Below the pieces are notes generated by a model. That model was not told the origin of the DNA, searched no databases, and worked only from the letters and a program-made list of their open reading frames with translations. Shown one piece after another: positions 1-11,899 of a DNA stretch of 64,000 nucleotides (position 1 is the stretch's first letter; every line of letters starts with the position of its first letter). Location of the stretch: contig NW_027476278.1 of the NCBI RefSeq assembly GCF_051020955.1, positions 248,001-312,000 of the forward strand. The letters are read 5' to 3'. The stretch comes from Megalopta genalis (taxonomy: Eukaryota; Arthropoda; Insecta; Hymenoptera; Halictidae). Made by a program: the position numbers and the translations under genes.

Positions 1-187
1 CAAATACTTGTGATATACATGATTTAGCTTCAACAGCATGCGAAACAAACGAGTTAGCTTCAAATCCATGCGAAACACATGATTTAGCATCTAATCAATG
101 CGAAGTAGAAGGCTGATCTTCGAATCCATGCGAAACCAATGGTTTAGCTTCAAATACTTGTGATACACTTTATTTAGCTTCAACAGC

Positions 188-391
188 ATGCGAAGCAAAC
201 GAGTTAGCTTCAAATCCATGCGAACACATGATTTAGCTTCAAATCAATGCGAAGTAGGAGGCTTATCTTCGAATCCATGCGAAACAAATGGTTTAGCTTC
301 AAATACTTGTGATATACATGATTTAGCTTCAACAGCATGCGAAACAAACGAGTTAGCTTCAAATCCATGCGAAACACATGATTTAGATTAA
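188..391 (+). other. Recurrent 67-codon forward open frame (type example)
   Basis: An ATG at ATGCGAAGCAAACG, an in-frame ATG 10 codons on, six decapeptides, and a stop where TCA has become TAA (GATTAAAATC). The same start context occurs about 50 times in the window, and the full 67-codon form recurs at 1238, 3336, 3725, 7923, 14066, 18410, 22603, 23799, 28592, 30992, 46137, 47484 and 47933, with small changes. It is created by the CGAACACATG deletion and is inherited with the higher-order units. No ribosome-binding or promoter signal distinguishes it. Confidence 0.15.
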
Positions 392-742
392 AATCAATGC
401 GAAGTAGAAGGGTTACCTTCGAATCCATGCGAAACAAATGGTTTAGCCGCAAATACTTGTGATATACATGATTCAGCTTCAACTGCATGCGAAACAAACG
501 AGTCAGCTTCAAATCCATGCGGAACACATGATTTAGCTTCAAATCAATGCGAAGTGGAAGGCTTATCTTCGAATCCATGCGAAACGAATAGTTTAGCTTC
601 AAATACTTTTGATATACATGATTCAGCTTCAACTGCCTGCGAAACAAACGAGTTAGCTTCAAATCCATGCGAAACACATGAATAAGCATCAAGTCAACGC
701 GAAGTTGATGGCTTAGCTTCAAATCCATGCAAAACGAATGAT

Positions 743-802
743 TTAGCTTCACATACTTGAAAATATAAGTGATATGGCTTCAAATGCAGGCGAAACAAAC
801 GA
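743..802 (+). repeat. Spacer-like diverged monomer pair, subtype 1 (example)
   Basis: This pair replaces an A-B pair. The A-like half reads CACATACTTGAAAATATAAG and the B-like half starts ATGGCTTCAAATGCAGG. It is 1 bp longer than two monomers and more AT-rich than the rest. ACATACTT and AAGTGATAT flank an AT core as an imperfect dyad. In the decapeptide frame it reads LASHT then a stop. Subtype 1 copies lie near 751, 1652, 4139, 5788, 9086, 11483, 12383, 15678, 16727, 20022, 25261, 27956, 29905, 32305, 42532, 44182, 48496 and 50146. Confidence 0.85.
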
Positions 803-1838
803 GTTAGCTTCAAACCCATGCGAAACACATGATTTAGCATCTAATCAATGCGAAGTAGAAGGCTGATTTTCGAATCCATGCGAAGCAAATGGTTTAGCTT
901 CAAATACTTGTGATATACATGATATAGTTTCAACAGCATGCGAAACAAACGAGTTAGATTCAAATCCATGCGAAACACATGATTTAGCTTCAAATCAATG
1001 CGAAGTAGAAGGGTTTCCTTCGAATCCATGCGAAACAAATGGTTTAGCAGCAAATACTTGTGATATACATGATTCAGCTTCAACTGCATGCGAAACAAAC
1101 GAGTCAGCTTCAAATCCATGCGGAACACATGATTTTGCTTCAAATCAATGCGAAGTGGTAGGCTTATCTTCGAATCCATGCGAAACAAATGGTTTAGCTT
1201 CAAATACTTGTGATACACTTGATTTAGCTTCAACAGCATGCGAAGCAAACGAGTTAGCTTCAAATCCATGCGAACACATGATTTAGCTTCAAATCAATGC
1301 GAAGTAGGAGGCTTATCTTCGAATCCATGCGAAACAAATGGTTTAGCTTCAAATACTTGTGATATACATGATTTATCTTCAACAGCATGCGAAACAAACG
1401 AGTTATCTTCAGATCCATGCGAAACACATGATTTAGATTAAAATCAATGCGAAGTAGAAGGCTTATCTTCGAATCCATGCGAAACGAATAGTTTAGCTTC
1501 AAATACTTTTGATATACATGATTCAGCTTCAACTGCATGCTAAACAAACGAGTTAGCTTCAAATCCATGCGAAACACATGAATTATCATTCACGTCAACG
1601 CGAAGTTGATGGCTTAGCTTCAAATCCATGCAAAACGAATGATTTAGCTTCACATACTTGAAAATATAAGTGATATGGCTTCAAATGCAGGCGAAACAAA
1701 CGAGTTAGTTTCAAACCCATGCGAAACACATGATTTAGCATCTAATCAATGCGAAGTAGAAGGCTGACCTTCGAATCCATGCGAAGCAAATGGTTTAGCT
1801 TCAAATACTTGTGATATACATGATTTAGCTTTAACAGC

Positions 1839-2624
1839 ATGCGAAACAAACGAGGTAGCTTCAAATCCATGCGAACACATGATTTAGCTTCAAATCAATG
1901 CGAAGTAGGAGGCTTATCTTCGAATCCATGCGAAACAAATGGTTTAGCTTCAAATACTTGTGATATGCATGATTTAGCTTCAACAGAATGCGAAACAAAC
2001 GAGTTAGCTTCAAATCCATGCGAAACGCATGATTTAGCTTCAAATCAATGCGAAGTAGAAGTGTTACCTTCGAATCCATGCGAAACAAATGGTTTAGCCG
2101 CAAATACTTGTGATATACATGATTCAGCTTCAACTGCGTGCGAAACAAACGAGTTAGCTTCAAATCCATGCGGAACACATGATTTAGCTTCAAATGAATG
2201 CGAAGTGGAAGGCTTATCTTCGAATCCATGCGAAACAAATGGTTTAGCTTCAAATACTTTTGATATACATGATTCAGCTTCAACTGCCTGCGAAACAAAC
2301 GAGTTAGCTTCAAATCCATGCGAAACGCCTGATTTAGCTTCAAATCAATGCGAAGTAGAAGTGTTACCTTCGAATCCATGCGAAACAAATGGTTTAGCCG
2401 CAAATACTTGTGATATACATGATTCAGCTTCAACTGCATGCGAAACAAACGAGTTAGCTTCAAATCCATGCGGAACACATGATTTAGCTTCAAATGAATG
2501 CGAAGTGGAAGGCTTATCTTCGAATCCATGCGAAACAAATGGTTTAGCTTCAAATACTTGTGATATACATGACTTATCTTCAACAGCATGCGAAACAAAC
2601 GAGTTAGCTTCAAATCCATGCTAA
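1839..2624 (+). other. 261-codon forward open frame of Cys decapeptides
   Basis: This is the longest forward frame, with a 261-codon twin at 4326-5111. It begins MRNKRGSFKSMR, created where a 1-bp deletion (CGAACACATG) joins an otherwise closed frame to the decapeptide frame. It then runs through about 25 decapeptides with a cysteine at position 6, for example LASNPCETHD and LAANTCDIHD. It ends at a TGC-to-TGCTAA change (ATGCTAAACAC). If any frame here were ever translated, this Cys-per-ten-residues frame is the most regular; no known family is recognised. Confidence 0.2.
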
Positions 2625-3081
2625 ACACATGATTTAGCATCTAATCAATGCGAAGTAGAAGGCTAATCTTCGAATCCATGCGAAACAAATGATATAGCTT
2701 CAAATACTTGTGATATACATGATTTAGCTTCAACAGCATGCGAAACAAACGAGTTAGCTTCAAATCCATGCGAAACACATGATTTAGCATCTAATCAATG
2801 CGAAGTAGAAGGCTGATCTTCGAATCCATGCGAAACAAATGGTTTAGCTTCAAATACTTGTGATACACTTGATTTAGCTTCAACAGCATGCGAAGCAAAC
2901 GAGTTAGCTTCAAATCCATGCGAACACATGATTTAGCTTCAAATCAATGCGAAGTAGGAGGCTTATCTTCGAATCCATGCGAAACCAATGGTTTAGCTTC
3001 AAATACTTGTGATACACTTTATTTAGCTTCAACAGCATGCGAAGCAAACGAGTTAGCTTCAAATCCATGCGAACACATGAT

Positions 3082-3231
3082 TTAGCTTCAAATCAATGCG
3101 AAGTAGGAGGCTTATCTTCGAATCCATGCGAAACAAATGGTTTAGCTTCAAATACTTGTGATATACATGATTTAGCTTCAACAGCATGCGAAACAAACGA
3201 GTTAGATTCAAATCCATGCGAAACACATGAT
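3082..3231 (+). repeat. Reference 150-bp unit (D-E-A-B-C), nearly canonical
   Basis: This is one of the cleanest single units and a useful type example. Monomers are D 3082-3111, E 3112-3141, A 3142-3171, B 3172-3201 and C 3202-3231. D has a G giving EVGG in place of EVEG, and C has GAT for GCT at codon 2; otherwise it fits the consensus. E contains TTCGAA, B contains GCATGC, and every type except A has GCGAA. All 30-bp junctions are exact, so the unit is five times 30 with no spacer. Confidence 0.93.
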
Positions 3232-3573
3232 TTAGCTTCAAATCAATGCGAAGTAGAAGGGTTACCTTCGAATCCATGCGAAACAAATGGTTTAGCTTCA
3301 AATACTTGTGATACACTTGATTTAGCTTCAACAGCATGCGAAGCAAACGAGTTAGCTTCAAATCCATGCGAACACATGATTTAGCTTCAAATCAATGCGA
3401 AGTAGGAGGCTTATCTTCGAATCCATGCGAAACAAATGGTTTAGCTTCAAATACTTGTGATATACATGATTTAGCTTCAACAGCATGCGAAATAAACGAG
3501 TTAGCTTCAAATCCATGCGAAACACATGATTTAGATTAAAATCAATGCGAAGTAGAAGGGTTACCTTCGAATC

Positions 3574-5500
3574 CATGCGAAACAAACGAGTCAGCTTCAA
3601 ATCCATGCGGAACACATGATTTTGCTTCAAATCAATGCGAAGTGGTAGGCTTATCTTCGAATCCATGCGAAACAAATGGTTTAGCTTCAAATACTTGTGA
3701 TACACTTGATTTAGCTTCAACAGCATGCGAAGCAAACGAGTTAGCTTCAAATCCATGCGAACACATGATTTAGCTTCAAATCAATGCGAAGTAGGAGGCT
3801 TATCTTCGAATCCATGCGAAACAAATGGTTTAGCTTCAAATACTTGTGATATACATGATTTATCTTCAACAGCATGCGAAACAAACGAGTTATCTTCAGA
3901 TCCATGCGAAACACATGATTTAGATTAAAATCAATGCGAAGTAGAAGGCTTATCTTCGAATCCATGCGAAACGAATAGTTTAGCTTCAAATACTTTTGAT
4001 ATACATGATTCAGCTTCAACTGCATGCTAAACAAACGAGTTAGCTTCAAATCCATGCGAAACACATGAATTATCATTCACGTCAACGCGAAGTTGATGGC
4101 TTAGCTTCAAATCCATGCAAAACGAATGATTTAGCTTCACATACTTGAAAATATAAGTGATATGGCTTCAAATGCAGGCGAAACAAACGAGTTAGTTTCA
4201 AACCCATGCGAAACACATGATTTAGCATCTAATCAATGCGAAGTAGAAGGCTGACCTTCGAATCCATGCGAAGCAAATGGTTTAGCTTCAAATACTTGTG
4301 ATATACATGATTTAGCTTTAACAGCATGCGAAACAAACGAGGTAGCTCCAAATCCATGCGAACACATGATTTAGCTTCAAATCAATGCGAAGTAGGAGGC
4401 TTATCTTCGAATCCATGCGAAACAAATGGTTTAGCTTCAAATACTTGTGATATGCATGATTTAGCTTCAACAGAATGCGAAACAAACGAGTTAGCTTCAA
4501 ATCCATGCGAAACGCATGATTTAGCTTCAAATCAATGCGAAGTAGAAGTGTTACCTTCGAATCCATGCGAAACAAATGGTTTAGCCGCAAATACTTGTGA
4601 TATACATGATTCAGCTTCAACTGCGTGCGAAACAAACGAGTTAGCTTCAAATCCATGCGGAACACATGATTTAGCTTCAAATGAATGCGAAGTGGAAGGC
4701 TTATCTTCGAATCCATGCGAAACAAATGGTTTAGCTTCAAATACTTTTGATATACATGATTCAGCTTCAACTGCCTGCGAAACAAACGAGTTAGCTTCAA
4801 ATCCATGCGAAACGCATGATTTAGCTTCAAATCAATGCGAAGTAGAAGTGTTACCTTCGAATCCATGCGAAACAAATGGTTTAGCCGCTAATACTTGTGA
4901 TATACATGATTCAGCTTCAACTGCATGCGAAACAAACGAGTTAGCTTCAAATCCATGCGGAACACATGATTTAGCTTCAAATGAATGCGAAGTGGAAGGC
5001 TTATCTTCGAATCCATGCGAAACAAATGGTTTAGCTTCAAATAGTTGTGATATACATGACTTATCTTCAACAGCATGCGAAACAAACGAGTTAGCTTCAA
5101 ATCCATGCTAAACACATGATTTAGCATCTAATCAATGCGAAGTAGAAGGCTAATCTTCGAATCCATGCGAAACAAATGATATAGCTTCAAATACTTGTGA
5201 TATACATGATTTAGCTTCAACAGCATGCGAAACAAACGAGTTAGCTTCAAATCCATGCGAAACACATGATTTAGCATCTAATCAATGCGAAGTAGAAGGC
5301 TGATCTTCGAATCCATGCGAAACAAATGGTTTAGCTTCAAATACTTGTGATACACTTGATTTAGCTTCAACAGCATGCGAAGCAAACGAGTTAGCTTCAA
5401 ATCCATGCGAACACATGATTTAGCTTCAAATCAATGCGAAGTAGGAGGCTTATCTTCGAATCCATGCGAAACAAATGGTTTAGCTTCAAATACTTGTGAT
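3574..5500. repeat. 2,487-bp higher-order repeat, partial copy 2
   Basis: This matches 1,087-3,013 with only a handful of single-base differences that I can see, for example AGCTCC for AGCTTC near 4,346, GCTAAT for GCAAAT near 4,888 and AGTTGTG near 5,043. That implies a recent tandem duplication. Matching ends near 5,500, where this copy has GATATACATGAT and copy 1 has GATACACTTTAT. Confidence 0.85.
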
Positions 5501-8500
5501 ATACATGATTTAGCTTCAACAGCATGCGAAACAAACGAGTTGGCTTCAAATCCATGCGAAACACATGATTTAGCTTCAAATCAATGCGAATTAGAAGGGT
5601 TATCTTCGAATCCATGCGAAACATATGATATAGCTTCAAATACTTGTGATATACATGATTTAGCTTCAACAGCATGCGAAACAATCGAGTTAGCTTCAAA
5701 TCCATGCGAAACACATGAATTAGCATCACGTCAACGCGAAGTTGATGGCTTATCTTCAAATCCATGCAAAACGAATGATTTAGCTTCACATACTTGAAAA
5801 TATAAGTGATATGGCTTCAAATGCAGGCGAAACAAACGAGTTAGCTTCAAACCCATGCGAAACACATGATTTAGCATCTAATCAATACGAAGTAGAAGGC
5901 TGATCTTCGAATCCATGCGAAACAAATGGTTTAGCTTCAAATACTTGTGATATGCATGATTTAGCTTCAACAGTATGCGAAACAAACGAGTTAGCTTCAA
6001 ATCCATGCGAAACGCATGATTTACCATCTAATAAATGCGAAGTAGAAGGCTGATCTTCGAATCCATGCGAAGCAAATGGTTTGGCTTCAAATACTTGTGA
6101 TACATTTGATTTAGCTTCAACAGAATGAGAAACAAACGAGGTAGCTTCAAGTCCATGCGAACACATGATTTAGCTTCAAATCAATGCGAGGTAGGAGGCT
6201 TATCTTCGAATCCATGCGAAGCAAATGGTTTGGCTTCAAATACTTGTGATACACTTGATTTAGCTTCAACAGAATGCGAAACAAACGAGGTAGCTTCAAG
6301 TCCATGCGAACACATGATTTAGCTTCAAATCAATGCGACGTAGGAGGCTTATCTTCGAATCCATGCGAAACAAATGGTTTAGCTTCAAATACTTGTGATA
6401 TACATGACTTAGCTTCAACAGCATGCGAAACAAACGAGTTAGCTTCAAATCCATGCGAAACACATGATTTAGCTTCAAATTAATGCGAATTAGAAGGGTT
6501 ATCTTCGAATCCATGCGAAACATATGATATAGCTTCAAATACTTGTGATATACATGATTTAGCTTCAACAACACGCTAAACAAACGAGTTAGCTTCAAGT
6601 CCAAACGAAAAACATGATTTAGTATCAAGTCAACGCGAAGTTGATGGCTTTGCTTCAAATAAATGCGAAACGAATGATTTAGCTTCACATACTTGTGAAT
6701 ATAAGTGATATCGCTTCAAATGCAGGCTAAACAAACGAGTTAGCTTCAAACCCATGCTAAACACATGATTTAGCATCTAATCAATGCGAAGTAGAAGGCT
6801 AATCTTCGAATCCATGCGAAACAAATGATATAGCTTCAAATACTTGTGATATACATGATTTAGCTTCAACAGTACGCGAAACAAACGAGCTAGCTTCAAA
6901 TCCATGTGAAACACATGATTTAGCTTCAAATCAATGCGAAGTAGGAGGCTTATCTTCGAATCCATGCGAAACAAATTGTTTAGCTTCAAACACTTGTGAT
7001 ATGCATGATTTAGCTTCAACAGTATGCGAAACAAACGAGTTAACTTCAAATTCGTGCGAAAAGCATGATTTACCATCTAATAAATGCGAAGTAGAAGGCT
7101 GATCTTCGAATCCATGCGAAGCAAATGGTTTGGCTTCAAATACTTGTGATACATTTGATTTAGCTTCAACAGAATGCGAAACAAACGAGGTAGCTTCAAG
7201 TCCATGCGAACACATGATTTAGCTTCAAATCAATGCGAGGTAGGAGGCTTATCTTCGAATCCATGCGAAACAAATGGTTTAGCTTCAAATACTTGTGATA
7301 TACATGACAGTAGCGTCAACAGCATGCGAAACAAACGAGTTAGCTTCAGATCCATCCGAAACACATGATTTAGCTTCAAATCAATGCGAATTAGAAGGGT
7401 TATCTTCGAATCCATGCGAAACATATGATATAGCTTCAAATACTTGTGATATACATGATTTAGCTTCAACAGCTTGCGAAACAAACGAGTTAGCTTCAAA
7501 TCCATGCGAAACACATGATTTAGATTAAAATCAATGCGAAGTAGAAGGCTTATCTTCGAATCCATGCGAAACGAATGGTTTAGCTTCAAATACTTGTGAT
7601 ATACATGATTTAGCTTTAACAGCATGCGAAACAAACGAGGTAGCTTCAAATCCATGCGAACACATGATTTAGCTTCAAATCAATGCGAATTAGAAGGGTT
7701 ATCTTCGAATCCATGCGAAACAAATGATATAGCTTCAAATACTTGTGATATGCATGATTTAACTTCAACAGCATGCGAAACAAACGAGTTAGCTTCAAAT
7801 CCATGCGAAACACATGATTTAGCATCTAATCAATGCGAAGTAGAAGGCTGATCTTCGAATCCATGCGAAACAAATGGTTTAGCTTCAAATACTTGTGATA
7901 CACTTGATTTAGCTTCAACAGCATGCGAAGCAAACGAGTTAGCTTCAAATCCATGCGAACACATGATTTAGCATCAAATCAATGCGAAGTAGGAGGCTTA
8001 TCTTCGAATCCATGCGAAACAAATGGTTTAGCTTCAAATACTTGTGATATACATGATTTAGCTTCAACAGCATGCGAAACAAACGAGCTAGCTTCAAATC
8101 CATGCGAAACACATGATTTAGATTAAAATCACTGCGAAGTAGAAGGGTTACCTTCGAATCCATGCGAAACAAATGGTTTAGCCGCAAATACTTGTGATAT
8201 ACATGATTCAGCTTCAACTGCATGCGAAACAAACGAGTCAGCTTCAAATCCATGCGGAACACATGATTTAGCTTCAAATCAATGCGAAGTGGAAGGCTTA
8301 TCTTCGAATCCATGCGAAACGAATAGTTTAGCTTCAAATACTTTTGATATACATGATTCAGCTTCAACTGCCTGCGAAACAAACGAGTTAGCTTCAAATC
8401 CATGCGAAACACATGATTTAGCATCTAATCAAAGCGAAGTAGAAGGCTGATTTTCGAATCCATGCGAAGCAAATGGTTTAGCTTCAAATACTTGTGATAT

Positions 8501-11500
8501 ACATGATTTAGTTTCAACAGCATGCGAAACAAACGAGTTAGATTCAAATCCATGCGAAACACATGATTTAGCTACAAATCAATGCGAAGTAGAAGGGTTA
8601 CCTTCGAATCCATGCGAAACAAATGGTTTTGCCGCAAATACTTGTGATATACATGACTTAGCTTCAACAGCATGCGAAACAAACGAGTTAGCTTCAAATC
8701 CATGCGAAACACATGATTTAGTTTCAAATCAATGCGAAGTAGGAGGCTTATCTTCGAATCCATGCGAAACAAATGGTTTAGCTTCAAATACTTGTGATAT
8801 GCATGATTTAGCTTCAACAGTATGCGAAACAAACGAGTTAGCTTCAAATCCATGCGAAACACATGATTTAGATTAAAATCAATGCGAAGTAGAAGGCTTA
8901 TTTTCGAATCCATGCGAAACAAATGGTTTAGCTTCTAATACTTGTGATATACATGATTTAGCTTCAACTGCATGCGAAACAAACGAGATAACTTCAAATC
9001 CATACGAAACACATGAATTAGCATCAAGTCAATGCGAAGTTGATGGCTTAGCTTCAAATCCATGCAAAACGAATGATTTAGCTTCACATACTTGAAAATA
9101 TAAGTGATATGGCTTCAAATGCAGGCGAAACAAACGAGTTAGCTTCAAACCCATGCTAAACACATGATTTAGCATATAATCAATGCGAAGTAGGAGGCTA
9201 ATCTTCGAATCCATGCGAAACAAATGATATAGCTTCAAATACTTGTGATATACATGATTTAGTTTCAACAGCATGCGAAACAAACGAGTTAGCTTCAAAT
9301 CTATGCGAAACACATGATTTAGCATCTAATCAATGCGAAGTAGAAGGCTGTTCTTCGAAGCCATGCGAAACAAATGTTTTAGCTTCAAATACTTGTGATA
9401 CACTTGATTTAGCTTCAACAGCATGCGAAGCAAACGAGTTAGCTTCAAATCCATGCGAACACATGATTTAGCTTCAAATCAATGCGAAGTAGGAGGCTTA
9501 TCTTCGAATCCATGCGAAACAAATGGTTTAGCTTCAAATACTTGTGATATACATGATTTAGCTTCAACAGCATGAGAAACGAACGAGTTAGCTTCAAATC
9601 CATGCGAAACACATGATTTAGCTTCAAATGAATGCGAAGTAGAAGGGTTACTTTCGAATCCATGCGAAACAAATGGTTTAGCTTCAAATACTTGTGATAT
9701 ACATGACTTAGCTTCAACAGCATGCGAAACGAACGAGTTAGCTTCAAATCCATGCAAAACACATGATTTAGCTTCAAATTAATGCGAATTAGAAGGGTTA
9801 TCTTCGAATCCATGCGAAACATATGATATAGCTTCAAATACTTGTGATATACATGATTTAGCTTCAACAACACGCTAAACAAACGAGTTAGCTTCAAGTC
9901 CAAACGAAAAACATGATTTAGTATCAAGTCAACGCGAAGTTGATGGCTTTGCTTCAAATAAATGCGAAACGAATGATTTAGCTTCACATACTTGTGAATA
10001 TAAGTGATATAGCTTCAAATGCAGGCGAAACAAACGAGTTAGCTTCAAACCCATGCTAAACACATGATTTAGCATCTAATCAATGCGAAGTAGAAGGCTA
10101 ATCTTCGAGTCCATGCGAAACAAATGATATAGCTTCAAATACTTGTGATATACATGATTTAGTTTCAACAGCATGCGAAACAAGCGAGTTAGCTTCAAAT
10201 CCATGCGAAACACATGATTTAGAATCTAATCAATGCGAAGTAGAAGGCTGATCTTCGAATCCATGCGAAACAAATGGTTTAGCTTCAAATACTTGTGATA
10301 CACTTGATTTAGCTTCAACAGCATGTGAAGCAAACGAGTTAGCTTCAAATCCATGCGAACACATGATTTAGCATCAAATCAATGCGAAGTAGGAGGCTTA
10401 TCTTCGAATCCATGCGAAACAAATGGTTTAGCTTCAAATACTTGTGATATACATGATTTAGCTTCAACAGCATGCGAAACAAACGAGCTAGCTTCAAATC
10501 CATGTGAAACACATGATTTAGCTTCAAATCAATGCGAAGTAGAAGGGTTACCTTCGCATCCATGCGAAACAAATGGTTTAGCCGCAAATACTTGTGATAT
10601 ACATGACTTAGCTTTAACAGCATGCGAAACAAACGAGGTAGCTTCAAATCCATGCGAACACATGATTTAGCTTCAAATCAATGCGAAGTAGGAGGCTTAT
10701 CTTCGAATCCATGCGAAACAAATGGTTTAGCTTCAAATACTTGTGATATACATGACTTAGCTTCAACAGCATGCGAAACAAACGAGTTAGCTTCAAATCC
10801 ATCCGAAACACATGATTTAGCTTCAAATCAATGCGAATTAGAAGGGTTACCTTCGCATCCATGCGAAACAAATGGTTTAGCCGCAAATACTTGTGATATA
10901 CATGACTTAGCTTTAACAGCATGCGAAACAAACGAGGTAGCTTCAAATCCATGCGAACACATGATTTAGCTTCAAATCAATGCGAAGTAGGAGGCTTATC
11001 TTCGAATCCATGCGAAACAAATGGTTTAGCTTCAAATACTTGTGATATGCATGATTTAGCTTCAACAGTATGCGAAACAAACGAGTTAGCTTCAAATCCG
11101 TGCGAAACGCATGATTTACAATCTAATAAATGCGAAGTAGAAGGCTGATCTTCGAATCCATGCGAAGCAAATGGTTTGGCTTCAAATACTTGTGATACAT
11201 TTGATTTAGCTTCAACAGAATGCGAAACAAACGAGGTAGCTTCAAGTCCATGGGAACACATGATTTAGCTTCAAATCAATGCGAAGTAGAAGGCTTATTT
11301 TCGAATCCATGCGAAACAAATGGTTTAGCTTCTAATACTTGTGATATACATAATTTATCTTCAACTGCATGCGAAACAAACGAGATAACTTCAAATCCAT
11401 ACGAAACACATGAATTAGCATCAAGTCAATGCGAAGTTGATGGCTTAGCTTCAAATCCATGCGAAACGAATGATTTAGCTTCACATACTTGAAAATATAA

Positions 11501-11899
11501 GTGATATGGCTTCAAATGCAGGCGAAACAAACGAGTTAGCTTCAAACCCATGCTAAACACATGATTTAGCATCTAATCAATGCGAAGTAGGAGGCTAATC
11601 TTCGAATCCATGCGAAACAAAAGATATAGCTTCAAATACTTGTGATATACATGATTTAGTTTCAACAGCATGCGAAACAAACGAGTTAGCTTCAAATCCA
11701 TGCGAAACACATGATTTAGCATCTAATCAAAGCGAAGTAGAAGGCTGATTTTCGAATCCATGCGAAGCAAATGGTTTAGCTTCAAATACTTGTGATATAC
11801 ATGATTTAGTTTCAACAGCATGCAAAACAAACGAGTTAGATTCAAATCCATGCGAAACACATGATTTAGCTACAAATCAATGCGAAGTAGAAGGGTTAC
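5501..11899. repeat. Mixed left-dialect units with short-period local duplications
   Basis: Ordinary 150-bp units, with spacer-like elements near 5,788, 6,687, 9,086, 9,986 and 11,483. Several sub-blocks are duplicated at different offsets. Around 5,882-6,166 recurs at 6,931-7,215 (offset 1,049) and 10,977-11,261. Around 6,500-6,690 recurs at 9,800-9,990 (offset 3,299). 10,353-10,650 recurs at once with offset 299. 7,923-8,420 recurs at 14,066-14,565 (offset 6,143). No single large period covers the whole block. No gene is seen. Confidence 0.75.
6678..6738 (+). repeat. Spacer-like diverged monomer pair, subtype 2 (example)
   Basis: Same position in the unit as subtype 1, but with ACTTGTGAATATAAG, closer to the normal A monomer by one extra A. 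Copies lie near 6687, 9986, 20921 and 26160. The right-dialect version has TTAGGTTCACATAC upstream and TGTAGGCG downstream, near 35155, 36474, 37793, 40613, 45081, 51039, 52355, 53670, 54991, 56310, 57639, 61811 (with one A missing) and 62111. It marks one site per 1,319-bp unit. It may be the ancestral form from which subtype 1 arose by TGTG to TGAA; that is inference. Confidence 0.83.

Larger units (their letters stand above)
1..1086. repeat. Left edge of window: irregular 150-bp units, left dialect
   Basis: The segment holds about seven 150-bp units with mixed variants: D with CATCTAATC, E opening with TGA, A with TTTGATATAC, and A/B with GCCGCAAAT. One spacer-like element lies near 751. 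One 1-bp deletion variant (CGAACACATG) lies near 221 and shifts phase by -1. The array clearly continues to the left of position 1. No gene is seen. Confidence 0.85.
1087..3573. repeat. 2,487-bp higher-order repeat, copy 1
   Basis: Sequence from 1,087 reappears from 3,574 at a constant offset of 2,487 bp, including rare variants such as TTTTGCTTC and AGTGGTAGGC, the TATCATTCACG variant, and the spacer-like element (1,652 against 4,139). 2,487 is 83 monomers less 3 bp, in line with the 1-bp phase shifts it contains. The part between about 3,014 and 3,573 has no counterpart in copy 2, so the second copy is truncated or was overwritten. No gene is seen; the longest forward open frame is 1839-2624. 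Confidence 0.85.

Noticed and set aside
751..790. TATA-box promoter in the spacer-like element (ATATAAG)
   Set aside because: A six-base match in an AT-rich repeat is weak. There is no initiator, no consistent downstream reading frame, and the element itself introduces stops.
3112..3141. CENP-B-box-like motif (TTCG followed by a GC-rich end) in the E monomer
   Set aside because: After TTCGAATC the required A and CGGG positions are not matched (CATGCGA is found), so the resemblance is limited to TTCG.
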